Positions 32,518 through 40,180 of a stretch of DNA of 54,851 bases are shown here, one piece after another. Both the position numbers and the translations under genes were made by a program. Where the stretch lies: the NCBI GenBank assembly GCA_045646865.1, contig JAZRLM010000010.1, positions 1 through 54,851 of the forward strand, written 5' to 3'. The notes under the pieces were generated by a model. That model was not told the DNA's origin, searched no databases, and saw only the letters and a program-made list of their open reading frames with translations. Every line of letters starts with the position of its first letter. The stretch's first letter is position 1. This stretch comes from SIG440 sp045646865 (GTDB taxonomy: Bacteria > Bacillota > Clostridia > Monoglobales > Monoglobaceae).

Positions 32518-33597
32518 GTGAACAGAATTTACAATTTCTCAGCAGGTCCTTCAATGTTGCCTCTTGAAGTTCTTGAACAGTGTGCGGCAGAGATGACCAA
32601 CTATAAGGGTTCCGGTATGTCGGTTATGGAAATGAGCCACCGTTCTCCTGTTTATGATGCAATCATTAAGGAAACAGAAGCTGATTTCAGAAAACTTATG
32701 AACATTCCCGACAACTACAAGGTACTCTTCCTTCAGGGTGGTGCTTCAACTCAGTTTGCGGCAATCCCCCTCAACCTTATGAAGACAGGCAAGGCTGACT
32801 ATATCGTATCAGGTCAGTTCTCTGGCAAAGCTTATAAGGAAGCTAAAAAGTACGGCGATGCAAAATGTATTGCAACATCTGAAGATAAAACCTTCAGCTA
32901 CATACCCGAAATTACCCCCGATTTGGTACGCGCGGATGCTGACTATGTTCATGTTTGCTACAACAACACCATTTTCGGTACAAAATATCCTGAAGTTCCC
33001 AACGTTGGCGACAAGGTTCTGGTTGCTGATATGTCATCATGCATCACAAGCGAACCTGTTGACGTTACCAAGTTTGGCGTAATCTATGCAGGTGCACAGA
33101 AGAATATGGCTCCTGCTGGTCTTACAGTTGTTATCATCCGCGAAGACCTTATGGGCAATGCTCGTGAAGATATCCCCACAATGCTTGACTATAAGACAAT
33201 GGCAGATAACGATTCTATGTACAATACACCTCCCTGCTATGCAATTTATGTTGCAGGTCTGGTTTATAAGTGGGCACTCAAGAACGGCGGTCTTGAGGCT
33301 ATGAAGGAAAGAAATGAAAAGAAGGCAGCTCTTCTTTACGACTTCCTTGATCAGTCAAAGCTCTTTAAGGCTACCGCCGAAAAGAAATATCGTTCAATGA
33401 TGAATGTTTGCTTTGTTACAGGCGATGCAGACCTTGACAAGAAGTTCTGCAAGGAAGCATCAGCAGCAGGCTTTGAAAACCTTAAGGGACACAGATCAGT
33501 TGGCGGTATGCGTGCAAGCATTTATAATGCAATGCCCTATGAAGGTGTAGAAGCTCTCGTTGAGTTTATGAAGAAATTTGAAGCAGAAAATGCTTAA
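32518..33597 (+). CDS. serC: Phosphoserine aminotransferase
   Basis: A 359-residue PLP enzyme converting 3-phosphohydroxypyruvate and glutamate to phosphoserine and 2-oxoglutarate. Start NRIYNFSAGPSMLP, then NYKGSGMSVMEMSHRS, LFLQGGASTQFAAIP, and the PLP lysine in YAGAQKNMAPAG; the RSVGGMRASIYNA segment near the end is conserved. The start is GTG 32518, with GGAGTG 6 nt upstream; ATG 32500 would overlap that site. serA follows after 15 nt, so the first two steps of serine synthesis are one operon; serB is not present here. Confidence 0.97.
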   Translation: MNRIYNFSAGPSMLPLEVLEQCAAEMTNYKGSGMSVMEMSHRSPVYDAIIKETEADFRKLMNIPDNYKVLFLQGGASTQFAAIPLNLMKTGKADYIVSGQFSGKAYKEAKKYGDAKCIATSEDKTFSYIPEITPDLVRADADYVHVCYNNTIFGTKYPEVPNVGDKVLVADMSSCITSEPVDVTKFGVIYAGAQKNMAPAGLTVVIIREDLMGNAREDIPTMLDYKTMADNDSMYNTPPCYAIYVAGLVYKWALKNGGLEAMKERNEKKAALLYDFLDQSKLFKATAEKKYRSMMNVCFVTGDADLDKKFCKEASAAGFENLKGHRSVGGMRASIYNAMPYEGVEALVEFMKKFEAENA

Positions 33598-33612
33598 AGG
33601 AGATAATAAAAA

Positions 33613-34776
33613 ATGTATAAGGTTCAGACTTTAAACAAGATCGCAAAAATCGGTCTTAATGTATTTGATGATAAATATACCTTTGGTGATGAAGTTGAAA
33701 ATCCTGATGGTATCATTCTGAGAAGCTTTAACATGCACGATATGGAGCTTCCCGATTCTTTAGCTGCAGTTGCACGTGCAGGTGCAGGTACAAACAATAT
33801 CCCCATTGACAAGTGCAGCGAAAAGGGTATTGTTGTATTCAACACTCCCGGTGCAAACGCAAACGCAGTTAAGGAGCTTGTTATTGCGGGTCTTTTGCTT
33901 GCATCCAGAAAGGTTGTTCAGGGTATCAACTGGGCAAAAACTCTTATTGGTGAAGGCGATCAGGTAGGCAAGCTTGTTGAAAAAGGCAAGTCAAACTTTG
34001 TTGGTCCTGAAATCACTGGTAAAACTCTTGGTATCATCGGTTTGGGTGCTATCGGTGTTCGTGTTGCAAATGCGGCACACGCACTTGGTATGAATGTAAT
34101 CGGTTACGACCCCTATCTTTCGGTTGATGCCGCTTGGAATATGACCCGCGCTGCTGTTAAGGCAAATGACCTTGACACAATTCTCGCAGAAAGCGATTAT
34201 ATTTCAATTCACGTTCCTGCAACAGCAGATACAAAGGGTATGTTTAATGCAGACCTCTTTAAGAAGGTTAAGAAGGGCGTAAGACTTCTTAACTTCTCAA
34301 GAGCAGAGCTGGTTGATACCGCCGCTGTTCTTGCCGCACTTGAAGACGAAACAGTTGCAGCATATGTTACAGACTTTGCAACAGAAGAACTTCTCAAGTC
34401 AGAAAAAGTTGTATGTATGCCCCACCTTGGTGCCTCAACACCCGAAAGTGAAGATAACTGTGCTGTTATGGCAGCTCAGGAGCTTAAAGACTTTTTGGAA
34501 AATGGTAACATCAAGAATTCAGTAAACTTCCCCAACTGCGATATGGGCAAGGTTTGCGGCTCTCGTGTTACAATTGCTCACAAGAATGTTCCCACAATGC
34601 TTAATCAGATTACCGATGTTTTCACAAAGGATAACATCAACATTGAAAATATGATTAACAAGAGCAAGGGTGATTATGCATATACTATGATTGATACTCA
34701 TACAGAAATTACAGCAGCAATGCTTGACGATATGAAGGCAATTGACGGCGTAATCAAAGTTAGTCTTTACAAATAG
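33613..34776 (+). CDS. serA: 3-phosphoglycerate dehydrogenase
   Basis: A 387-residue NAD-dependent dehydrogenase opening the serine pathway. The Rossmann motif is GKTLGIIGLGAIGVRVAN (about 136-153). Catalytic residues are in the segments NFSRAELVD, TDFATEELL and MPHLGASTPESE (His). The C-terminal 75 residues form an ACT regulatory domain (TIAHKNVPTMLNQITDVF), which suggests serine feedback. The N-terminal substrate domain is short, as in other 390-residue SerA forms. AAAGGAGAT precedes the ATG. The rnpB promoter is embedded in its last codons. Confidence 0.96.
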   Translation: MYKVQTLNKIAKIGLNVFDDKYTFGDEVENPDGIILRSFNMHDMELPDSLAAVARAGAGTNNIPIDKCSEKGIVVFNTPGANANAVKELVIAGLLLASRKVVQGINWAKTLIGEGDQVGKLVEKGKSNFVGPEITGKTLGIIGLGAIGVRVANAAHALGMNVIGYDPYLSVDAAWNMTRAAVKANDLDTILAESDYISIHVPATADTKGMFNADLFKKVKKGVRLLNFSRAELVDTAAVLAALEDETVAAYVTDFATEELLKSEKVVCMPHLGASTPESEDNCAVMAAQELKDFLENGNIKNSVNFPNCDMGKVCGSRVTIAHKNVPTMLNQITDVFTKDNINIENMINKSKGDYAYTMIDTHTEITAAMLDDMKAIDGVIKVSLYK

Positions 34777-34794
34777 ACATAATTATAGTATAAT
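34766..34794 (+). promoter_or_regulatory. Sigma-A promoter of rnpB, overlapping the serA 3' end
   Basis: TTTACA (34766-34771), 17-nt spacer, TATAAT (34789-34794). The -35 lies within the last serA codons, and the start would fall at about 34801, the 5' end of the RNase P RNA. Confidence 0.75.
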
Positions 34795-34800
34795 CGTATA

Positions 34801-35150
34801 CATCGGCAGGTTGGACGGTCGCGGGCACAGAGGAGCAATCCCGTGCGTGAGGAAAGTCCGAGCTCCACAGGGCAGGGTGCAAGGTAACCCCTTGTGAAGG
34901 CAACTTTAAGGAAAGTGCAACAGAAATATACCGCCCATCTTAGATGGGTAAGGGTGGAAAGGCGAGGTAAGAGCTCACCCACACTCCGGCGACGGACGTG
35001 TGCTGTAAACCCCACCTGGAGCAACACCTTATAGGAAAGATTAAGCTGGCCCGGCGACTTTCGGGTAGGTGGCTGAAGCCCGGCAGTGATGCCCGGCTTA
35101 GATAGATGACCGTCTTAAATGACAGAACTCGGCTTACAGATCTGCCGTAA
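34801..35150 (+). ncRNA. rnpB: RNase P RNA, bacterial A type
   Basis: The catalytic RNA of RNase P, about 350 nt. The conserved core is clear: GAGGAAAGTCCGAGCTCC (P4 5' strand), AGGGTGCAAGGTAACCCC, GGCGAGGTAAGAGCTCACC, GGCTGAAGCCCGGC, and the 3' strand AGATAGATGACCG...ACAGAACTCGGCTTACAG. The ends CGGCAG (34804-34809) and CTGCCG (35142-35147) close P1. The helix set fits the ancestral A type used by Clostridia rather than the Bacillus B type. Own promoter and terminator. Confidence 0.96.
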
Positions 35151-35164
35151 CAATTTAAAAAGGC

Positions 35165-35196
35165 GAAACCCCACCGTAAGGTGGGGTTTCTTGTTT
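35165..35196 (+). terminator. Terminator of rnpB
   Basis: GAAACCCCACC pairs perfectly with GGTGGGGTTTC around GTAA, followed by TTGTTT. Confidence 0.88.
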
Positions 35197-35233
35197 AATC
35201 TGCCTCGCAAACATGGAGTATGTAACGGTGCAT

Positions 35234-35388
35234 AAAAAAAGGTGTGCACAGGGTGCACACCGAAAAACGCACCGCTTAGTCGCCAAACCAAAACTAATAC
35301 AACACAAAAGCACCATAAAAGTAAAGCAGTACATTTTTGCCTTAAACAAAAATATGCTTTTGTGTTCGATGTTCATTTTGATTTGGCA
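35234..35388 (-). ncRNA. Candidate structured small RNA between rnpB and nrdD
   Basis: About 155 nt on the minus strand with a complete transcription unit. A promoter (35395-35423) is followed by an outer helix GCCAAATCAAAA / TTTTGGTTTGGC (35387-35376 with 35293-35282, extendable to 14 bp), a small internal loop (9 and 7 nt), an inner perfect 12-bp helix AACACAAAAGCA / TGCTTTTGTGTT (35366-35355 with 35312-35301), and a 42-nt apical part with an 8-bp hairpin. The terminator GGTGTGCAC/GTGCACACC (35241-35261) is followed by seven T. No ORF with a ribosome site fits. The bubble-in-a-rod shape is loosely like 6S RNA, but the central bubble is small and identity is not established. Confidence 0.6.
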
Positions 35389-35394
35389 ATTGTT

Positions 35395-35423
35395 ATTATA
35401 CCACAAAGCAGAAAGAATTACAA
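35395..35423 (-). promoter_or_regulatory. Sigma-A promoter of the candidate small RNA
   Basis: Minus strand TTGTAA (35423-35418), 17-nt spacer, TATAAT (35400-35395), giving a start near 35388, at the base of the outer helix. Confidence 0.65.
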
Positions 35424-35451
35424 TATATTTTTAAAATAATTGTTTTAGCTA

Positions 35452-35480
35452 TTGACATACCCTCAATTTTACTATATAAT
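35452..35480 (+). promoter_or_regulatory. Sigma-A promoter of nrdD-nrdG
   Basis: TTGACA (35452-35457), 17-nt spacer, TATAAT (35475-35480), a consensus promoter 70 nt upstream of nrdD. Confidence 0.85.
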
Positions 35481-35517
35481 GTTTCTTGCACCACTTTCAT
35501 AACACAATATATTGTGG
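35469..35517 (+). promoter_or_regulatory. NrdR-box pair in the nrdD promoter region
   Basis: ACACAATATATTGTGG (35502-35517) matches the NrdR box (ACACWATATATWGTGT) at nearly every position. A weaker copy at 35469-35484 overlaps the -10. The two are 33 bp apart, about three helical turns, as for paired NrdR sites. NrdR would repress nrdDG when ATP/dATP signals sufficient dNTPs. Confidence 0.7.
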
Positions 35518-35550
35518 TTTTACATTTTTTACATATAAGGGGGTATACCC

Positions 35551-37725
35551 ATGAAGATTATTAAGCGAAACGGCGCAGAAGAAAACTTTAATGAGGAAAA
35601 AATACTTGTTGCCATAACTAAGGCAAACGATTCGGTTCCTGAAGATGTCCGTATGACCGACCTTCAGATTAAACGCATCACCGAGGCAGTTGTTATTTCC
35701 TGCGAGACCTTGGGACGTGCTCCCTCGGTTGAAGAAATTCAGGACCTTGTAGAAAAAAAGATTATGGCTCACGGTGCTTTTGAGGTAGCAAAAAACTATA
35801 TCACCTACCGCTACACCCGTTCACTTGTACGCAGAAGCAATACAACCGACAACAAAATCCTTTCTCTTATCGAATGTAACAACGAAGAAGCTAAACAGGA
35901 AAATTCCAACAAAAACCCCGTTGTTAACTCGACCCAGCGCGACTATATGGCCGGCGAGGTTTCAAAGGATATTACAAGCAGAATTCTTTTACCGCAGGAC
36001 ATTGTGGAGGCTCACAATGAAGGTCTTATCCACTTTCACGACTCTGACTATTTTGCACAGCATATGCACAACTGCGACCTTGTCAACCTTGAAGATATGC
36101 TGCAAAACGGAACAGTCATCACGGGAACACTTATTGAGCGGCCTCACAGCTTTTCAACAGCTTGTAACATTGCAACACAGATTATTGCGCAGGTTGCATC
36201 AAATCAGTACGGCGGTCAGTCAATTTCGCTGACTCACCTTGCCCCCTTTGTTCAGGTGTCACGTGAAAAGTTCTTGAAACAGGTTAAAGCTGAAATGGAT
36301 GCTTTAGGAGTTGAAATTACCGACACTCAAATTGCCGAAATGGCTGAAAAACGTGTCCGCGAGGAAATCCGTCGCGGTGTTCAGACCATTCAGTATCAGG
36401 TTGTGACCCTTCTTACCACCAACGGTCAGGCTCCTTTTGTGACAGTATTTATGTACCTTGGCGAAACTGATGACCCGCAGACTAAAAACGACCTTGCACT
36501 TATCATTGAAGAAGTTCTTTTGCAACGCTATGAGGGTGTGAAGAACGAAAAAGGCATCTGGGTTACACCGGCATTTCCCAAGCTGATTTATGTCCTTGAA
36601 GAAGATAATATACACAAAGATTCAAAGTATTATTATCTTACCGAGCTTGCGGCAAAATGTACCGCAAAGAGAATGGTTCCCGACTATATTTCCGAAAAGA
36701 AAATGCTGGAGCTGAAGGTAGACAAAAACGGCGAAGGGCATTGCTATACCTGCATGGGTTGCCGCAGCTTTCTTACTCCATACGTTGATGAAAATGGTAA
36801 GCCCAAGTATTACGGCAGATTTAATCAGGGCGTTGTAACCATCAACCTTGTTGATATCGCCCTTTCATCAGGCGGAGATAAAGAAAAATTCTGGAGAATC
36901 TTTGATGAAAGACTTGAACTTTGTCACCGGGCACTCCTCTGCCGTCACGAAAGACTTAAAGGAACACTTTCAGACGCCGCACCTATTCTCTGGCAATACG
37001 GCGCTCTGGCACGACTTAAAAAAGGCGAGACCATTGACAAATTGTTGTTTGGCGGATATTCCACCATATCTCTCGGTTATGCTGGTCTTTATGAATGCGT
37101 AAAATATATGACAGGCAAAAGCCATACCGACCCCGTTTCAACACCTTTTGCACTTGATGTTATGGAAAAAATGAACGCCGCTTGCCGCGGCTGGAAGGCT
37201 GAACACAACATTGATTTCAGTCTGTACGGAACACCTCTGGAATCCACAACCTACAAATTTGCAAAATGTCTGCAAAAAAGGTTTGGCGTTATTCCGGGGG
37301 TTACAGATAAAGGCTACATCACCAACAGCTATCACGTGCATGTCAGCGAAGAAATTGACGCTTTTGAAAAACTGCGTTTTGAAGCACAGTTCCAGCATTT
37401 ATCTCCCGGTGGTGCAATCAGCTACATTGAAGTTCCCAATATGCAGCACAATCTTGAAGCGGTGCTGCAGGTTATGAAATTTATCTATGACAACATAATT
37501 TATGCCGAGCTTAACACCAAATCAGACTACTGCCAGGAATGTGGCTTTGACGGCGAAATTGAAATTGTAGAAGAAGACGGCAAGCTTATATGGAAATGCC
37601 CCAACTGCGGAAATTCCGACCAAGACAAAATGAATGTGGCACGACGCACCTGCGGATATATTGGCACACAGTACTGGAATCAGGGACGTACTCAGGAAAT
37701 TAAAGAAAGGGTGCTCCACTTATAA
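35551..37725 (+). CDS. nrdD: Anaerobic ribonucleoside-triphosphate reductase
   Basis: A 724-residue glycyl-radical enzyme making dNTPs under anoxia. The ATP-cone allosteric domain is residues 1-95 (KIIKRNGAEENFNEEKI). The barrel follows with HFHDSDYF, HNCDLVNLEDMLQNG, CYTCMGCRSFL and HLSPGGAISYIEVPN. A C-terminal zinc ribbon (CQECG...CPNCG, about 660-690) is followed by the radical-site segment RRTCGYIGT (Gly702). Length and order are canonical class III. GGGGG-type ribosome site before ATG. The activase nrdG overlaps its stop by one base. Confidence 0.97.
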   Translation: MKIIKRNGAEENFNEEKILVAITKANDSVPEDVRMTDLQIKRITEAVVISCETLGRAPSVEEIQDLVEKKIMAHGAFEVAKNYITYRYTRSLVRRSNTTDNKILSLIECNNEEAKQENSNKNPVVNSTQRDYMAGEVSKDITSRILLPQDIVEAHNEGLIHFHDSDYFAQHMHNCDLVNLEDMLQNGTVITGTLIERPHSFSTACNIATQIIAQVASNQYGGQSISLTHLAPFVQVSREKFLKQVKAEMDALGVEITDTQIAEMAEKRVREEIRRGVQTIQYQVVTLLTTNGQAPFVTVFMYLGETDDPQTKNDLALIIEEVLLQRYEGVKNEKGIWVTPAFPKLIYVLEEDNIHKDSKYYYLTELAAKCTAKRMVPDYISEKKMLELKVDKNGEGHCYTCMGCRSFLTPYVDENGKPKYYGRFNQGVVTINLVDIALSSGGDKEKFWRIFDERLELCHRALLCRHERLKGTLSDAAPILWQYGALARLKKGETIDKLLFGGYSTISLGYAGLYECVKYMTGKSHTDPVSTPFALDVMEKMNAACRGWKAEHNIDFSLYGTPLESTTYKFAKCLQKRFGVIPGVTDKGYITNSYHVHVSEEIDAFEKLRFEAQFQHLSPGGAISYIEVPNMQHNLEAVLQVMKFIYDNIIYAELNTKSDYCQECGFDGEIEIVEEDGKLIWKCPNCGNSDQDKMNVARRTCGYIGTQYWNQGRTQEIKERVLHL

Positions 37726-38246
37726 TGCATTACGGACAAATTAAAAATTGCGATATTGCCAATGGCGAAGGGGTGCGTGTCACCCTTTTCGTTTCGGGCT
37801 GTACAAATCGTTGCAAGGGCTGTTTTCAGCCTGAAACATGGGATTTTAGTTTTGGGCAGCCTTTCACCAAAGATACCGAGGACCGGATAATTAAAATGCT
37901 TGAGCCTGACTATATAAATGGTCTCACACTTCTTGGTGGCGAGCCATTTGAGCCCGAAAACCAACGTGCACTTCTGCCTTTTGTTAAAAGAGTTAAAGAC
38001 GCCTATCCCCACAAAAGCATATGGGCATTTTCGGGTTTTACAATTGAACAGTTATTATCCGACTCACCGCACCCAAGATGCGAGGTTACGGATGAACTTC
38101 TCAGCTTTATTGATATTTTGGTTGATGGAAAATTTGAGCTTGAAAAAAGGAACATTCGCCTGCGTTTTCGCGGCTCTGAAAACCAACGAATACTTAATCT
38201 TCCCGAAACTCTGAAACGCAATACCCCCGTACTGTGGGAAGGCTAA
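37725..38246 (+). CDS. nrdG: Anaerobic ribonucleotide reductase activating protein
   Basis: A 173-residue radical-SAM enzyme that installs the glycyl radical on NrdD. The iron-sulfur motif is GCTNRCKGC (Cys26, Cys30, Cys33). The GGEPF motif follows in LTLLGGEPFEPEN, and IWAFSGFTIEQL and DILVDGKFELEKRN are family-typical. The ATG overlaps the nrdD stop (TAATG), so the two are translationally coupled and share the NrdR-controlled promoter. Acts in the cytoplasm, oxygen-labile. Confidence 0.97.
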   Translation: MHYGQIKNCDIANGEGVRVTLFVSGCTNRCKGCFQPETWDFSFGQPFTKDTEDRIIKMLEPDYINGLTLLGGEPFEPENQRALLPFVKRVKDAYPHKSIWAFSGFTIEQLLSDSPHPRCEVTDELLSFIDILVDGKFELEKRNIRLRFRGSENQRILNLPETLKRNTPVLWEG

Positions 38247-38264
38247 CCAAATTCAGACACCAAA

Positions 38265-38314
38265 AAAAGCGATACTGATTCACCATTTAAGGCGAAGCTG
38301 TATCGCTTTTCTTG
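38265..38314 (+). terminator. Terminator of nrdDG
   Basis: AAAAGCGATAC pairs perfectly with GTATCGCTTTT around a long loop with an inner hairpin, then CTTG. It separates convergent nrdG and spoVG and has A/T runs for both directions. Confidence 0.75.
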
Positions 38315-38331
38315 TATGAGATTAATCAGAT

Positions 38332-38610
38332 TTAAATTTCTTCCTCTGTATACTCAGCCAATGATTCTTCGTATTTTGCAAGAATCATATTCTGAAGACT
38401 TTCTCTCATTTCGGCGTTAATAGGATGTGCAATATCCTTGAATTCGCCATCCGGAGTCTTTCTGCTGGGCATAGCGATAAAGAGCTTTTCCTGACCTGCA
38501 ATAACCTTGATGTCGTGCACAACAAAAGCATCGTCGAATGTAACGGATACAACCGCTTTCATTCTTCCCTCCGCATTGATTTTTCTGACTTTAATGTCAG
38601 TGATTTGCAT
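38332..38610 (-). CDS. spoVG: Septation/sporulation regulator SpoVG
   Basis: A 92-residue protein of the SpoVG family, a nucleic-acid-binding regulator that influences septum placement, sporulation and virulence genes. The start MQITDIKVRKIN, the central FVVHDIKVIAG and FIAMPSRKTPDGEFKDIAHPI are near-diagnostic. ATG 38610 is preferred: AAGGTGG lies about 10 nt upstream, whereas the ATG three codons earlier is too close. Length is normal. It is a single gene, divergent from murC. In many Firmicutes spoVG neighbours glmU/prs; that order is not kept. Confidence 0.96.
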   Translation of the reverse strand: MQITDIKVRKINAEGRMKAVVSVTFDDAFVVHDIKVIAGQEKLFIAMPSRKTPDGEFKDIAHPINAEMRESLQNMILAKYEESLAEYTEEEI

Positions 38611-38676
38611 AAAATGCACCCACCTTTGTAAAAATGTGTATATATTATTTATTTTTTACATATAATAATTAACATA

Positions 38677-38705
38677 TTGATAAATTCTGTATTTTGTGAT
38701 AGAAT
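38677..38705 (+). promoter_or_regulatory. Sigma-A promoter of murC
   Basis: TTGATA (38677-38682), 17-nt spacer, TAGAAT (38700-38705), about 50 nt before the murC ATG. Confidence 0.65.
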
Positions 38706-38754
38706 GTTTTATGGAGATAATATCCAACATAACCTTTTTAAGGAGATGGAACAT

Positions 38755-40131
38755 ATGAAAAATGTTCAGCTTTCTGCTCTTCCGGAACACGCACATATAC
38801 ATATGGTCGGTATCGGTGGAATAAGTATGAGTGCTTTAGCACATATGCTGAAATATTTTGGATACAAAGTATCCGGCTCGGACAGAACCGAAACTAAAAT
38901 CACAAAACAGTTGACAGAGGACGGTTTTAACATCACAATCGGTCACGATGCATCCTCTGTATCGGACCCTGATCTGGTTTGCTATACCGCGGCAATCCCA
39001 CAGAACAACCCCGAACTTGTAAAAGCACGGTCACTGGGCATCCCCGTTATGGAACGTGCCGAACTTCTGGGACAGCTTATGAAAAAATATAAATTCCCCA
39101 TTGCTGTTGCCGGAACGCACGGAAAAACCACAACAACATCAATGTTGTCGTTGGTTCTTCTTGAAGCCGGACTTGACCCCACAATATTAGTAGGCGGAGA
39201 ACTTTCGCAAATTGGCGGCAATTACAAGCTGGGCAAAGAAGATTACCTTGTGTTTGAAGCCTGCGAATATGTAGAAAGCTTTCTTCACTTTAATCCCTTT
39301 GTTTCAGTAATCACCAACGTGGAAGAAGACCACCTAGATTATTTTACTGATATTAATCATATTATATCAGCTTTTGAAAAATTTACAAGACTAAATTCAC
39401 CTAATGGTTGTATTATTGTTTGTTCTGACGATAAAAACTGTACTTCTGTTGTGCAAAATAGCGATAAAAAAGTGCTGAAATATGGCATAATTGGTAAAAA
39501 TACCGATTTTTACGGTGATAACATCCATACAGACAGTCAAAACCGTACTGTATTTGATGTATATGCATACGGTGAAAAAGTTACTCAAATTGCATTATTT
39601 GTGCCCGGTGAGCATAATGTCAGAAATGCATTGGGAGCATTTGCCGCCGCCTTTGAACTGGGTATTGACACAGACACCATCAAGCGAGGACTTGAGAGCT
39701 ATATGGGTACAAAGCGAAGATTTGAAAGTATCGGCGAAGTTAACGGAATAAAAATTATGGACGATTATGCCCATCATCCAACCGAAATAGAAAGTTGCCT
39801 GAAGGCTGCAAAAACAATAGCTAAAGGTGATGTATGGTGTATATTCCAGCCACATACCTATTCAAGAACAAAGGCATTTACCGAAGAATTTGCCAAAGCA
39901 TTGGGCATTGCAGATAAGCCTATTGTGACGGATGTTTATCCCGCCCGCGAAGAATACGACGGCACTATTCACTCCTGTGACGTGGTAAGCCTTATGGAAA
40001 ACGGAATTTATATGAATGATTTCGGAGCAATTGAACGGTATATCCTTAAAAATGCCAAACCCGATGATATCGTTATAACCATGGGTGCCGGCGACATCTT
40101 TAAACTTGGATACAAAATGACAGGGATATAG
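38755..40131 (+). CDS. murC: UDP-N-acetylmuramate--L-alanine ligase
   Basis: A 458-residue Mur ligase adding L-Ala to UDP-MurNAc in the cytoplasm. The N-terminal Rossmann domain has HMVGIGGISMSALA; the ATP P-loop is VAGTHGKTTTTSM; the metal/substrate region FEACEYVESFLHF and the NVEEDHLDYF motif follow; the C-terminal domain has MDDYAHHPTEIE and FQPHTYSRT. ATG 38755 with AAGGAG at 9 nt is chosen over earlier in-frame ATGs, one of which overlaps the promoter. Single-gene unit, convergent with an ABC exporter. Confidence 0.97.
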   Translation: MKNVQLSALPEHAHIHMVGIGGISMSALAHMLKYFGYKVSGSDRTETKITKQLTEDGFNITIGHDASSVSDPDLVCYTAAIPQNNPELVKARSLGIPVMERAELLGQLMKKYKFPIAVAGTHGKTTTTSMLSLVLLEAGLDPTILVGGELSQIGGNYKLGKEDYLVFEACEYVESFLHFNPFVSVITNVEEDHLDYFTDINHIISAFEKFTRLNSPNGCIIVCSDDKNCTSVVQNSDKKVLKYGIIGKNTDFYGDNIHTDSQNRTVFDVYAYGEKVTQIALFVPGEHNVRNALGAFAAAFELGIDTDTIKRGLESYMGTKRRFESIGEVNGIKIMDDYAHHPTEIESCLKAAKTIAKGDVWCIFQPHTYSRTKAFTEEFAKALGIADKPIVTDVYPAREEYDGTIHSCDVVSLMENGIYMNDFGAIERYILKNAKPDDIVITMGAGDIFKLGYKMTGI

Positions 40132-40147
40132 ATTTATCTTAAAATTC

Positions 40148-40180
40148 AAAATGGTGCAGCAACAACGCTGCACCATTTTT
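40148..40180. terminator. Bidirectional terminator between murC and the ABC exporter
   Basis: AAATGGTGCAGC and its perfect complement flank AACAAC; TTTTT follows on the plus strand, AAAA precedes for the minus strand. Confidence 0.85.

Noticed and set aside
35234..35388. Firm identification of the candidate RNA as 6S RNA
   Set aside because: Rod shape and length are suggestive, but the central bubble is small and I cannot run a covariance model; left as unidentified.
35155..35406. Minus-strand open frame of about 83 codons over the rnpB terminator
   Set aside because: It runs through the candidate RNA and both terminators, has no ribosome site and a Cys-rich composition unlike neighbours; a structured RNA explains the region better.
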